Shown here piece after piece: positions 15,437 to 28,250 of a stretch of 64,000 bases of DNA; within the stretch, counting starts at the first letter, position 1; each line of letters opens with the position of its first letter. Under the pieces are notes generated by a model, which searched no databases, was not told the origin of the DNA, and saw nothing but the letters and a program-made list of their open reading frames with translations. Position numbers and translations under genes: made by a program. Origin of the DNA: Chiridota heheva (lineage: Eukaryota > Echinodermata > Holothuroidea > Apodida > Chiridotidae); NCBI GenBank assembly GCA_020152595.1, contig JAIGNY010004598.1, forward strand, positions 17,501 to 81,500, given 5' to 3'.

Positions 15437-16260
15437 TGGGATGTATATGAAAGATGCCCACGCACATACGTTTCAAATCCAGAGCCCTGATGATCATTAT
15501 TGGGCATCAAAAACTACAAATCTTCCTGGGCATTGCCCCAGGACCCTACCAGAGCTGTGTCAACGAGCCTTACAATTTTGGCTGAATTTTCTCAATTTCT
15601 CCTTTGCCTGTTTTAAATCGGTGACCCCAAATACTTATCTGAGTAGATTTTAGCACTAGTATTTAAAATGTTCTCTTTTAATCAATTACATTTTGGAACT
15701 TTGTGTTGATTTTAAGCCATTTTGGGACATGAATAAAAGAATTCTTCAGACCATGAACGCCTGAACAATCTGACAATTAGATGTTATTATGAGAATTAAA
15801 AAAAAAAATCTTCATCAATTAATTTGGTAAGTTTGTGTTGATTTTCAGCCATTTGGGGGCATCAAAGACATGAAATCTTTAGAGCTTCCTGGAGCTTTGC
15901 CCCCTGGACTGATTCCAAAGGTCCCTCCTGGATCCCTACCCTTGCTTTGCTCCAAGACCACACGATTTGTTATTTACATTTTGAAACTTTGTTAAATTTA
16001 AGCCATTTTGGGGGCATCAAAAACGATAAATCGTCAGACCAAGGCTTCACCAATGAACGCCTGCACAATTTTGCCCAATTTTTCTCAATTTTCAGGGGAA
16101 ATTTCTCTTCTGCCTGTTTAGAAATAAAAACCTATAGATATTAACATGAGAATGTGAAATCGTCTTCTTTTCATCACTTAAATTGAGTCAGTTTATGTTG
16201 ATTTTCAGCCATTTTGGGGCAACAAAAACAAGACATTTTTAGAGCTTCCAGAGAGCCAAA
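15237..16260. repeat. Clustered dispersed duplications (GCCATTTTGGG and CTCAATTTCTCC blocks)
   Basis: A 78-bp block (CTCAATTTCTCC..GCCTGTT..ATCTGAGTAGATTTTA..CACTAG) occurs at about 15251 and again at about 15590. A second block (TTGATTTT.AGCCATTTTGGGGCATCAAA) recurs near 15710, 15840, 15990 and 16200, and more weakly at 14178. No coding frame is shared among copies. Confidence 0.65.
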
Positions 16261-18925
16261 TGCTGTTTCACAGTTCTGTGCTCAGTTGGTTGTGAGTACT
16301 GTTCCCCCAAGCCAAAATGTCTGGTGATAATACTGGTAGGAAGAAGTGTTCCCAATTGTTCTTCATTGTGTGATTGTAAACACATGTATAGTTTATAGAT
16401 AAATCAGGAAGCTGTTACTTTGTCAAAGTAACAGCTCCCTGGATAAATCGTGCAAATTTTCGTCGGGAAAATTTGTCTTACACCCCCTGCGGTCGAAGTC
16501 TAGTCACGCCCCTGCGCCCCCAAAGGAATATAAACAATCGAAAAACACATTGACATGTCTCCCCGTTCCCTCGGGAAATAAGAACCATGCTAACCTGTGA
16601 TCTACCTAACCATATTAACCCCACAGATCTTGATCCCATGCACTGAATATCCACTCAATTTATGATACAATGCTTGTTTTTGGTGTATGTAATGTAACGT
16701 TCGGCTCTGAGCAGACCTCCCTTTTTATTTCTCGATCCTCTGATGCTTTATGACTGACAACGCCTGAGCTCAGTGGCGTAGATATATACATTTTTTTTGT
16801 GTGTGGGGGAGGGGAGGAAGCATGCAAATTTCAGAATCAAGGTTACCCCCTCTCCGCTATCGAAAATTTTGAGGGGAAGTCAGACCTTTTGAGGGAAATT
16901 GAGGAAAAACTTCAAACATTTTAAGGAAAAACATTGCACAAAAAAATACATTTAAAAACAGAGAAATGTACTGCGCATGACTTTCATATTTCTATTATTT
17001 AAATAATTAAGACCTGAAAGTTAACCTGCTCACACGATAGAGTATGTGCCCCGATGTCATCCGCACAGGTGCAGGAAATCATTCAATCACTGGTCCAGGA
17101 AATTGTAAAAAGAGAAAGAAAAAAACTGGACAAAGCTAAAATGAAAAACATTCCTTTCTGGTTATTTTGCGTCTTTGTTTCGATTAAAGTGTCTTTCTGC
17201 TTTTCACATTGTTAATAAGCGTAATTCGTGTACCGTAGGCATTACATACAAAAAAATTTACTTCCGGTACCCAAGAGGTACCCAGCCGAGTGTGTGCGAC
17301 GTCACATTTACACCCTCTATTGTGAAGACCAGATATTTTAAAAAAAAAAAAGCTTAAGGTTGCTACCTCACCCAATAATTTAGAAAACATAAAATCACTC
17401 TTTATAACTCAAACACTTCTTTTAGTTTGATCCTTTGAGCCACACAGAAATAAGACACCCTGAATTATTATTTGTTTAGTCATTTACTTACTTACTAACC
17501 TCTATTCATCTAAAATCATTCTTGAAAGTGAAAAAAAAAATGTCTTGTTAGTTTTAATTATATATTTCAGCCCTCAACTCCTACCCTCCCCCCACCCACA
17601 CATCCTGGATTGTAATCTAGCTTCCAATTTAAGAAAACGTGTGTCAAGCAGCATTCAAACAAAATTATGTGGGAAAATATTGCTTTATGACAAACTAGAT
17701 ATCGCAAATGATACAAATCCCATAACTGCTGATTACACACCTTCCACCCTGTTCCTGTTCCAAATGCCATCTCAACCTGGGTCCCACATACCATCTCACA
17801 CCCTATGTACATGTAATCACAACTGAAATCCAGATTTGCCATCCCACAACTGAAATCCAGACGACATCCACCACAAATGTCCAACATGCTATTCCACCCT
17901 GTCCTACATTCCATTCCATCCTGCCATCCTGTCCCACATTCCAAGCCACCATGTCCACCCACCCTTTCCAACATGCCATTCCACTTTCTTTCCCACATGC
18001 AATCCCACCACATAAAATCCCACCACATGAAATCTCACCACCATCAATCGATGTTATTTCTATAGTACCGAAAACCAATGAACTAGGGCGCTAAACAGGA
18101 ACAAAAACTCAAGATTGTGGGCAGGTCCAAAAGTTTTTTTTTAAATGTCAGTGGACTTTGCAGAAAAAGGCCCTGTCAGTGAAATTCGTATGACGGGTGT
18201 GTGGCTCAAAAATAGTTATGCAGATGAAGTGGAGCACCTGTGACTTTTTTCCTCTCTATTTGATCTAGCACTTAGGTTTCTTTTCATGCCAATTTTAAAT
18301 TCATTTGAGGCGAGGAGCTCTATTGTTTAAACACGCATTCATTCCAGACATAAATATTCTAATTGCTATTCATGTCAGGATGTCATAATCATAACAAAGA
18401 AGCTTCTCCAATTCTTTACCCAAAAACTTTCACCAAACAAACTGCCCCAAAACATTTAACTGGATAGTAGAATAGCTCTCATTATTCTTTAAATAGTCGA
18501 GCTAAAAATGATTCTGAGGTAGATACAAAAATTACACATTATCACTTGCCCTGTAACAATTCATTGATTTATTTTCAATTTTAAAAATTTTCTTTCACAT
18601 CATAAGTTTACATCATGTCTCAAAATCTAACTTCTTCAATTACAGCCAAATAACAATTATATAAAACAACTATTCTTAACCAAACAAACCATGACCTTTG
18701 ACCTTCCACCAAAACTTCTGAGCTGAATTCTCTGGTGAAAGACTTCTATACAATAGATTAGGCACACTCTGGTGGAGTTCTGTACCAAATTATTTGAATT
18801 TTACAAAATATTCACAATGACAATAATTCTATAAAAAAACATCTCCACAACTCCGTTACTATTTAAGAACAAATGCACCTTACTCACAAAATGTTGTCAC
18901 AGATTGACTAAATTTAAATTCAGTT
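16260..18925. other. No gene recognised; CCAnnCCCACATTCC-rich patch at 17760-18060
   Basis: The patch has degenerate CCCACATTCCA/CCATTCCA repeats, and overlapping ORFs in it on both strands follow from that composition. A 13-bp-arm palindrome sits at 16410-16437. CAGTGGCGTAG (16770) is another probable element end. Confidence 0.4.
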
Positions 18926-18929
18926 TAAT

Positions 18930-19355
18930 CTAAAGGGTTGGTTCAGTGGTCAAGCAAGTTTATCTTACATGAGAGATGGTTTCAATAGAAACAAAATGGT
19001 GAAAAAACTACTTTAATATATTATTCCGTTAACAGGTTAAGGAGATATTTCAAGTTTAAAGCTCTGTATTCCGTGTAGAAATGACTGGTGTAGCAAGTCT
19101 ACTGTAGAAGGTTGGCACCGTCATCCTCACATTCTTAACAAGTGTTAATGTGTTTTAAATACAATTTAATTAACTTTTTTACTATATTAATTATTCTTCC
19201 TCCAACATTCTTTAGGTGGTAAATTATAATTACCCTTACTAGATTGTTTAGCGACTTTCCTGATATAGCCAATGGTTTTAAGCCACAAAATCGCAGGGAA
19301 AAATTATGATGGAATACATAAAGACTAAGAAATCTGAGCTCTATCTGCTGAATAT
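18930..19355. mobile_element. Partial copy of MITE family M2
   Basis: The left end (AGGGTTGGTTCAGTGGTCAAGCAAGTT, then ATGAGAGATGGTTTCAATAG) and the interior (TTTTAAGCCACAAAATCGCAG, GATGGAATACATAAAGACTAAG) match the element at 14684-15213. The right terminal arm is missing. Confidence 0.65.
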
Positions 19356-19920
19356 TTTTTTTTATCTTGATCTGTCCATATACCTTTAACAGAATAAGAT
19401 CTTTTATGCGAACTTCACCAAACTTTATCTTTAAATTGATAAACCTGATGTACCTAGTACTTGCAACATTTTTTTTTTATGACAAAAAGACCTGGAGGCA
19501 AATGAATGAGATTAGTTTAAAGGCCATATGTCATGTAACCTGGAGTTAAAAATATAATACAACCCAACGTTTCTGATTGGTCAAAATACTTACACAAGCA
19601 CCAAGCCAATCAATTCCCCATGTTACTAGTATGTAATATGGTGACGAATCAGACAGGTGACGGATTAGACAGGTGATGGATCAGACAGGTGATGGATCAG
19701 ACAATTTAATTAAGATACCGTCTTTAAATCGATTCTCCTGATATTTGGTGGTAGTGTGTTGACCATTCTACCAATTTAATTCCTCAATTTGCCTCAGAAT
19801 ACACAATTTGAAACTGTATGACCAATATATCTGTCTGTCTGTATGTATGTAGGTATCTATGTATATAACAATATCAATATACTGCATTTGACATACTGCA
19901 TTTGTCGGATAATCTCCGAA
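19356..19920. other. No gene recognised; short CAGACAGGTGATGGAT repeats
   Basis: Four near-copies of a 16-17 bp motif (GAATCAGACAGGTGACG and variants) occur near 19642-19702. Nothing else was recognised. Confidence 0.4.
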
Positions 19921-19924
19921 CAGT

Positions 19925-20560
19925 TTTTCCAACACCTCCCAAAGTTATTTTTAGACAACTACGTAACCTTAAAAAGATCCTGGTTCGGGCAAAAAAAACA
20001 AAAAAAAACGTCAGTTTCCACGAGTTGCTTCAAATTTCACAAGCAGAATTGTGTTACATGCATCTGTCTTAAAGGGGCCACTATTTTTCAAAGTTTTTAT
20101 TCTGGACAAACATTCAAAATCGTTGGTTCTTTAAATTATCTTTCCATTGGGGTCATTTACCTTATTAACTGTAACGACAGTGGTAAGCAATATGTAGGTG
20201 AAACAGTGAGTGAACTCCAACAAAGACATGAAGGGCGCAGACAAGAGTTCAAAAAAGTTCCACTCCATTAGGAAAACATTTCAACACATCTTGCAAAAGC
20301 TTTGAACTAACAGCCCCAAAAATCCCAAAGAAAGAGAAGCTCAAAAATTGTACTGTATTCAACAATTAGAGACCTTTTCTCCAAAGGGCATTAACATAAA
20401 ATAAAAAAATAGTAGAATAAGAAAATAGGCATTAAACTCCTGCTTTTTCGGTTTTGACTTTAGGTGAGTGTATATAAGCTTTTCGATTTACTAGCATTTT
20501 TAGACTTGAAGAAGGGAAGTTTAACTTCCTGAAACGTCAAATTATTGTAAGTTTACAGTT
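19925..20560 (+). pseudogene. Penelope-like retroelement remnant (C-terminal GIY-YIG endonuclease)
   Basis: The plus-strand frame at 20020-20268 reads CFKFHKQNCVTCICLK, then GVIYLINCNDSGKQYVGETV and ELQQRHEGRRQEFKK. A Cys-rich knuckle followed by VIYLI..C..GKQYVGET..L..R..GHR-like sequence is the GIY-YIG endonuclease tail of Penelope-like elements (GKQYVG is the YIG strand). After a frameshift the reading continues PLGKHFNTSCKSFELTA to about 20400. Upstream, another frame shows LRNLKKILVRAKK, as in the linker after the reverse transcriptase. The reverse transcriptase itself is absent (5' truncation), and frameshifts and a GHR-to-GRR change show decay. Confidence 0.7.
20504..20540 (+). ncRNA. 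Hammerhead-like fold at the 3' end of the Penelope-like remnant
   Basis: TTGAAGAA is followed by a six-pair stem (GGGAAG with CTTCCT, loop TTTAA) and then GAAACGTC. This is the layout core-stem II-GAAA of hammerhead ribozymes, which Penelope-like elements are known to carry. The first core strand differs at two positions from the CUGAUGA consensus, so activity is doubtful. Confidence 0.45.
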
Positions 20561-20610
20561 TTGATTTTTCAAGTGTTTGTACAGCTGAGTTTTCCTTTAT
20601 ATTTTCAACT

Positions 20611-20985
<375 letters not shown>

Positions 20986-20989
20986 TCCA

Positions 20990-21580
20990 TTGGCTGAGGG
21001 GGTGCCTGTGTGCATGAGATGTTCCCTAAGTTACTCTTTATAGTATTGAAGTAGACTAAGAGACTAATTAAGAAAGTCTTGGTAGACTTGATAACCTGCC
21101 AATAACCGAGGATATGACATCATAAGCCATGCCCATTGTCGCTCTATTGTTACCAAAATTAAGGGGTAGGGGAAACAAAAATTGCAACAACTTTGTAAAC
21201 ATGAATCACACAACTACAAAATACCCTCAATATGTTTGTACTCAAGTACACATTTCATAATAATAATCATTATACAAATTAATATGTTAATGAGGTAATG
21301 GGAGGTCAAAAGGTCATGAAAACTGGACATTGCTCCCAAAATATACCCACCAAGTTATAGATTTACACATTTTTACATCTATGATGTATGGAACTTTTAG
21401 AAACGATACTATTGATTATTCTGATAAACAGTGGGGGCCCTTTAGTTCTTAAATATAATATATATATCAACTGAAACATGTCCTAAATTTGAAAGGCAGA
21501 TTTTTCCATTCATTCAGTGTACAGAGTATGCTGGAACTTTGGTCAGTACCTTCTGATAGCAATCTTATGATGCATATAAC
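20990..21580. other. No recognised feature
   Basis: AT-rich DNA without visible domains, RNA genes or repeats. Confidence 0.45.
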
Positions 21581-21585
21581 AGACC

Positions 21586-21742
21586 TTCTTGGTGTAGTGG
21601 TTAGTGCTTTGTCCTCTCACCCGCATGTCCCGGGTTCATATCCCGTTGGGTCTGCAAGCAGTGAGTTCACAACTGGTTAATAAAGGCCGTGGCTGTCTTG
21701 ATATAATGTCCAGCACTAGATGCTTTCGGGACGTTAAACCTT
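21586..21742 (+). mobile_element. tRNA-derived SINE, copy 1
   Basis: TGGTGTAGTGGTTAGTGC is a good polymerase III A box, and GGTTCATATCCC, 36 bases further on, is a B box. A non-tRNA body follows (CACAACTGGTTAATAAAGGC, CGGGACGTTAAACCTTG) that is shared with the copy at 28079. The tRNA part cannot fold a full cloverleaf, so this is a SINE and not a tRNA gene. Confidence 0.75.
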
Positions 21743-23078
21743 GCTATGCTATACTATAAACAGATTTGTATCAAAAAATTTATATGCCTACATCAAGGAA
21801 CTCAGGTCAAAAAATCAATTCCGTTGCTGGCAAATGAGGACTGCCTTCTTTTGCACAGAAAAAAAAGGAGATAATACTGTATGCAGTTTTTTATCCCAAA
21901 ATAGTTTTAAAAATATGCAGCAGGATATATATTTCTCAATACTGCAATAACCCATAAGCAACTTTCATTTTATTAAATGGCTGACCCTCACCCTGGAGTA
22001 AGGGGGGTTAACGGGGAAGAAAATGCCCCTCAATGACAAGTGTTTTCATATCTTCATTAGATAACTTAAGATTTAAGTGTCCTCACTACATTTTCTGCCT
22101 CCCTCTTGCCCTTTATTCATTCCGCTATCCCTGCCCCTGTGTCCCTGCTCCTGTCAGCCCACAACTTGTGCTACCTATGTAGCTATATACATAACAGCCA
22201 TGTTGTAGGGAAACTGTTCCATAAAGTAGAACTGTACATAAGCGCTCCACATCATGATGTCTTACCACACAATTCCACTTACTACTATGCCATGTGAGAA
22301 CTATCTAATGTGATAAGATCAGTGGTACACCTGCCCATATTATGTTCTGTGTACATTGTGCAAGGCAGATGTACTGCACTTGATGGAGTAGATACACCGG
22401 AGATGCCACTGACAAGTAAAACATTACTTTAACACAACAGTAAGTTGATTTTTATTTTAAAAAACAGTCCTATTTTGGCAAAAACACTACTGACATGTTT
22501 GATTAGGCTAGAAACTTGCTAGATCTAAACCCTTTGTCAGAAGCTTCTACTCTTCTTATCGTCCCTTGACAACCTAACACAGTATAGCATAGTTTAAAGC
22601 TTGACCCTAGGCTGTTTAATAATTACGGATAGGCCAATAGGCTACCCCAGCGCATGACGCTGTTGTGGCTTAATTGCATGCTTGTTTGATATTTTGGCGA
22701 TTGGCAGCTCTGAGCATGTTGCGTTTGAGAAAGAGCAATATTTTACTTTATCTTTTACTTCAGTTTTTGTTTCAATTAAGGGTTGAGTTTATGTCTTCAA
22801 TACAAGATGACACTACTCACAATACACAAGATGACACTACTCACAATACAACTAACAATACATTGTTTAGTTGTGTTTTTAGTTATAAAAGAATAATTCA
22901 GGCGAATTCCTGCAACAGCTGAAAAATTCTCATAAAAAGGAGAAATATGGAGTAAATTATGAAGGCATTTTATGTTTATTTTAGGGTAATCTCAAGACTT
23001 ATCCTCAGCCGGCAGGTGAACGTGGTACATCAAATGTTCCTATATTAACTTCTTATTATTTCATACTATTTCTTTCAG
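21743..23078. other. No gene recognised; a 23-bp motif in two direct copies
   Basis: CAAGATGACACTACTCACAATACA occurs twice in tandem at about 22802-22848. ORFs in this stretch show no known domain. Confidence 0.4.
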
Positions 23079-24095
23079 GGGATGACTGCCCTTGTGATTG
23101 AGGCCAGTGGTGTGAAATTTTTACCTGAAGCAGCAGAATCACCTGCTGTTCAGAAGTGCAATATCTGCCAAACATCAACAGCCACATCAACCATCAGTAC
23201 TTCAAATGGCAGAAAACGCATATGTGAGGCTATTGAAATAAGAAAGGACACTGTCACAAAACGATTAAAATCCTTTGATAATGACGAGGAACATTTTGTA
23301 TACCACATGGCAAATGAATGTTACAGATCATGTACAATGAAACAAATATCAGAGAAGAATCATTGAAAAAAGGAATGAAAGCGATCAGTTTTCAAAAGTT
23401 AAAAGTTCAAGTAAACATTAGATGTGTAGTGCAAGATCACAAGTTATCTCTCAGTCACCTCCTAGTCCTCTGTATAACATCTACAGCCATAAATATGTAC
23501 ACATATCAAGCATCAGGTTACATACCAACAATGTATAATTTCTAAACAGACGAGCCAAGAAATTCTTGGCAGCAACTGTATTCTATAAGATGATATATGT
23601 CCGCATGTGATTTACAAGACGAGCTCCATATTTAGAGCAGGCCTATACTGCCATAATTTGTGTATAAAAAATTACTTGATGAAATATGATCGAGCTAAAG
23701 CCAAGCGAACACAAAGAACCGATAAATGCTAAAAAAAAACATGGTTAGCTGCGATGCAAGGAATAGAGATTGGACTTTGCCAAGGTGATGGCTATGAACT
23801 GGGTTATGTCAGAGACCGTATGAATAGTGAATTGGGTTTGGACTTTAAATTAAATAATAGAGAGGTGAAAGTCCTGCTTACAAATCACTTTGGTTCCAAG
23901 ATTTCTTTTTCTCAGCTAAAAGAAGGTCAATAAATCTCAGATGTGTTTTAGTACTACTGTAAACAGCTGAAAATATGGCAGAAATTATCCGCAGCACAGA
24001 TCCTATCCGAGAGTGCTGAGGTGATCAGGCAATGTTTATCAGAATTAGATTTTAGAATTCATGTGTCGTGTGCTCATGAATATGCAAAGTATAAG
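23079..24095 (+). pseudogene. Decayed copy of a multicopy invertebrate ORF of unknown function
   Basis: A probable acceptor (TTTCTTTCAG) precedes GGGATGACTGCC. The first block (23082-23366) is open and carries KCNICQ and NGRKRICEAIEIRKDTV, then HFVYHMANECYRSC. Later blocks, in shifted frames, read YDRAKAKRTQRTDK, GIEIGLCQGDGYELGYVRDR, NREVKVLLTNHFGSKISFS and AEIIRSTDPIREC. I know this order from large uncharacterised proteins present in many copies in cnidarian, mollusc, hemichordate and fish genomes, which suggests a transposon-borne gene; I cannot name the family. Several frameshifts, an in-frame stop after KEGQ and a 2-base loss in IREC(A)EVIRQC show it is dead. Confidence 0.65.
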
Positions 24096-27000
24096 CTTAT
24101 ACAAATACTACTGTAGCCCATACTGTATAATACAACTAATATAATACAAGTACTATGCTGCTCTACAATGGCAGGTACCTACATGGTAATGAAGCCCAAA
24201 CATGATCCATGTTAAGTATAACATTGATATATATGTAGGACCATTTTTGAAAAGGATTTGGCTAATCTGCATCCATAATGTCAGTTTTTTACAATATTTT
24301 ATGATTTTTTGTTAATGATTTTGTTACCTTTTTTATGCTATTTTATGCTTTGTCAATTTTGATCAGAATTTTATGACTTTTATGCTGGTCTGGGAGGCCT
24401 TTTAACCCTCCAAAAGACCACAACATTATTTCAGAATGGGTCACCATCATTGGTGGGATTTGCTTACCAAAAATGGGGGCAAAGTCAAGGAAGGGGGGGG
24501 GGGAAGGGGCAAAACCATGCTAAGATGCTGCCTTTCAGAGCTTTTAGAGCTATCTTTATGACTAGCAAAATAAAGTCGTTACATTTTTAACATTTAGTAC
24601 ATAATTTAGCCTGTATTTCTACCCACAGATGTTTTGATGAAATAAATAATAGTCTTCCGATTCCTATCTCTTTGTTTATTCCTTTGTTTACATGATCCTT
24701 TATGGGAGGAACTTTGCAGGACTCCCTATAGAGTATTGACACCAAGCTAAAGCAGATGCTGGCTACAGCAACTGCCAGTCTCATCTGCCAAACACACAGT
24801 TTTATGTCTATGAATTTTGATGTGGGAGCTGGTTTCCAACCTACGACATGATTGGAAGACGCAGGTTATACTGACTTTGGATGCCCTACAAAACACACTT
24901 CCACTAAAATCCAGGGGCCAGAATATTAATCCTTAGATTGAAGATGAGGTTTTGAACACCTTTCCAAATAAACCTGTCTAAATTAGATGATTGACAGCTT
25001 TTTCAACCAATCACCGGATAAATTTGCCTAGCAACAAAATCTGCGTAACTAAGCGGGGCAAACATCCTATGCGGTATTGGTACAGTATAGCTAGTGGTGC
25101 GCGCTCATGTAGTCAATGCAATTTACTGTACAAAACAAATTTCTGCACACACAGACTGAGTGACGGCAAAATGGTGAGAGAAAAAATTGCACTTACGGGC
25201 CCGCTGTGGGCTTTGTAAATCTGATTGCTATTACCCAGAACAGTTAGCAAACTGAATTTTGTTTATCCCATTTGCTAAAAACTCTAAAGATCCAGAGAAG
25301 TGCCATAAATGATTCAAAGCTTGCGGCAGGCCTCGCGAACATCTAAGTATCAATGCATTGGTAATGCATGATTGCAGATTTGAGGTTTGTTTGCCCTCAC
25401 TTAGTTACCGCGTTGCTATGGTGGGCGTGGCTTATTTTGTAACTCAAAGAAGTTAATTGCATTCTAACCCCTAGGCCGAGCACACCTTTTAAACACAAAA
25501 TCAAGAGTACTTATCCAACATCCTAAAAAAAGAAGCTTAACACCCCATCAGAACCAAAAACCACAAATATCATCACCATAGAATAAGGTATACTTGACCA
25601 AGCCATCAATGCCCAGCATAACAACATACAAATACATAACGTAATGCATGTGTACCTAGCATTGTTATGTTGTCCATTTTTCAGAAAACACTTATTTAAT
25701 CAACGGTAAAAGCATTTAATGTTATTTAACTTGTACATGGTAAACAGCGGCCATATTGAGTTCATATGTTTTAGGAATTAAACCAGTTTGCATGTTTGTC
25801 TCAGGTATGAGAACAGATTTGTTGCATGTTTCATGCATGAAAACAAGTTTTGCATATATGTCACAAACATAAACCAGGAGTTGATGCACATGTTTGGCAT
25901 GAACATAGGTTTGTACTCAGACCTCATGCATAGAAAAAAAAATTCCCACCCCACTTATGCATAAAAGAGGATTTTGCATGATGACAACTGAACCAAGAAT
26001 AGGAAAGAATTTAACATGGTTGTCTGTCATGCAGTTTTGCATGCTTAGTAAAATGCTAACAACCTTCACAACAAGAGAAATAAATGTCAATACCATCATT
26101 AATAAGTACCATCATTAACAACAGAAAATTCTACTGCTAGTTTTCACCTGTATAGTAATTATAGTGAGAACTGAGCAAACCATACGTCTTCAACATACTA
26201 CTTAAGTAAATTACACACAGGAAAAATACCACAAAACGCCATTTTAAATTAACAACAAAAATTAGAATCATGATTAAAACAAAAGCAATAACATAATTAA
26301 AACATTAATGGACCTGTCTACAAAATTATCTACAATTCCCAAAAATTAAAGGATCTAATTAAAACTGAAAATGATAATTATTTCTAAACACATCCATTAA
26401 AACAAATTCAATTCAATTTACAACAAAACTTCTGAATAATAACATTTAAAAATAGATTTGAATATAGTAGTACCTTGACATCATAGCGGATATACAAATA
26501 CATTTATATATAAATATACACTTTCATATTTTCAAAATATATCTTCTGTGCAATATTTGTAAAAAGCTTAAGAATTGACTAAAATTGCTAAGCTACATAA
26601 AACTCTAAGTACAGGTATTATATGAAGGTAATAGAATGTGAAATTATCAAATAAAATTGACTGGTGAAAATACTCAAGTTAAGTTGAAAATCTAATTTAT
26701 AAATTTTCATTAATTTGTTTTTTTCTTTTCCAAAACAGTTGAAAAAGGTGGCAGTTATACTTATGTGTTGTAATAATAAAACATTTTAAAGTTCACAGGG
26801 TTGTTAAATCCTGTAAACCACTTTGTAGCTTGTCAATTCTAAGTTGTGCCATGGCTTTTTAGATTAAGAAATCAACACGGGAGGATTTGATAACATTTCT
26901 CGTAATAATAGGCTCTGTAATAAAGATAAAACTGAAGATTAGTTTCAATTTTTGTGGAGTGTCCAATATATTTTGAATTAGGCCCTTTGTATATACCAAG

Positions 27001-28070
27001 ATTACATGTTTCTTCATCCTTCTATCACTAAATGTTGTTTGTTGATAAAAACAAAATATCCTTTTCTTCTGTTGAAAACTGATCTCTTGGCTCAAGAGGA
27101 TGGGAGCACATGACTCCCCTCTGGACAGGACTCTAGTCCATCACAGATTTACTCCCCAGCAGTGCTGGTACAGCTGAGTGGACTGAAGCAAGTAGAGTAA
27201 CGTGTCTTACTCAAGGACAGTGCTCATGAAGGGAGTTACAAAAAAGATCTAATCATTGAAAAAATTGAATTGAATTGAAGTGAATTGAATTGAAGTGGTC
27301 TGAGAAGAACAATAATGACAATAGCAGAGAAATATCCAAGACAAGATTTACAGAAGAAAAACATCTTTAACAACGGAACATGCAAGATTGGAATAAGGTG
27401 TCCTATGAAGTGTTCTATACTAGCTGTACTTGATAAATAGCAAATTGCCGTCCTCTAAATAATATGGCATTGCAGCGTCAGGCTTTACTGCATTTACAAT
27501 GGCTTATCTAATAGATCTTCAGAAATACATCATTCATACAGTCTGTATGAATGTTTTGTTGCAATATTTGGTAGCACTTCATTTGGTTAAAACATCCTTA
27601 TTTCTGCTCTCTTTAATTATTAAAATATTCGTTCAAATAATCAGCAGAGAGAAAGCAAATCTTTGACAAATGAAAAGCATCCCAACCCCTACATTAGAAA
27701 CTACAGAAATCAACAGGACTTGTCAAATATTCTTTTGTTCATATCAAAACAAGTTTGGTTTGGTTAAACTATTTGGTCCCATTTATTCAAAGCAGTAAGC
27801 GCCAAGCTTCCACAAAATAATAAAATCTTCACAATATCTTTTCTAATATGGTGAAATCAAACTGTTATACATTGGGTGAGGATATGATCAACAATGAGTA
27901 TCACATCTGTACTTATATATTATACTCCAGAATGCTTTGCGCAACATGTGCAGCAGGGTAGGGGGTCAAAGGGCTGCATATTCCCCATCCATTTTCAACA
28001 ATTCATCAGTTATCAACGATAATTCTCCCCATTCATGATTATTATTTAAAAACAAATTCATTGTAGTTTC
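24096..28070. other. No gene recognised; scattered repeats
   Basis: Noted within: a GGAAGGGGGGGGGGG run at 24494; loosely inverted blocks at 25028-25075 and 25390-25435 (CTAGCAAC..GTAACTAAG..GGCAAAC); degenerate CATG-containing repeats at 25790-26050; a widely dispersed repeat segment near 27100-27245 (CTGGACAGGACTCTAGTCCA, GTGTCTTACTCAAGGACA); and a GAATT/GAAGT pentamer run near 27264-27298. No ORF carries a known domain. Confidence 0.4.
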
Positions 28071-28078
28071 CCCAAGTT

Positions 28079-28250
28079 CTCCATGGCAGTGCAGTAAAGC
28101 TTCAGCTTTCTAATCTAGCGTCCGGGTTTGATTCCCAGTGGGTCTCCAATCAGTGCTCCACAACTGCTTAATCAAACGGCTGTGGGTGTCTTTACGTAAA
28201 TACTCCAATGGAGGTCTGTCAGGACGTTATAAACCTTGGTAAACCAACCC
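28079..28250 (+). mobile_element. tRNA-derived SINE, copy 2
   Basis: B box GGTTTGATTCCCA, then GTGGGTCT, CACAACTGCTTAATCAAACG and CAGGACGTTATAAACCTTGG align with the SINE at 21586. The A-box region (GTGCAGTAAAGCTTC) has decayed. The same family's tail (CGGGACGTTAAACC type) marks the end. Confidence 0.65.

Noticed and set aside
17567..18078. 153-residue Cys/Gly/Trp-rich minus-strand ORF
   Set aside because: The composition reflects degenerate CCCACATTCCA-type repeats. Overlapping ORFs in other frames look alike, and no disulphide domain pattern was recognised.
21586..21660. tRNA gene
   Set aside because: It has A and B boxes, but the acceptor and anticodon stems do not close and a SINE body follows. 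A second copy at 28079 confirms a SINE.
24990..25450. CpG-containing segment with CCAAT-like boxes and a short ATG ORF, as a possible promoter
   Set aside because: The segment is bounded by loosely inverted blocks and may be a decayed repeat. The ORF ends after 17 codons following the ATG at 25171, with no donor.
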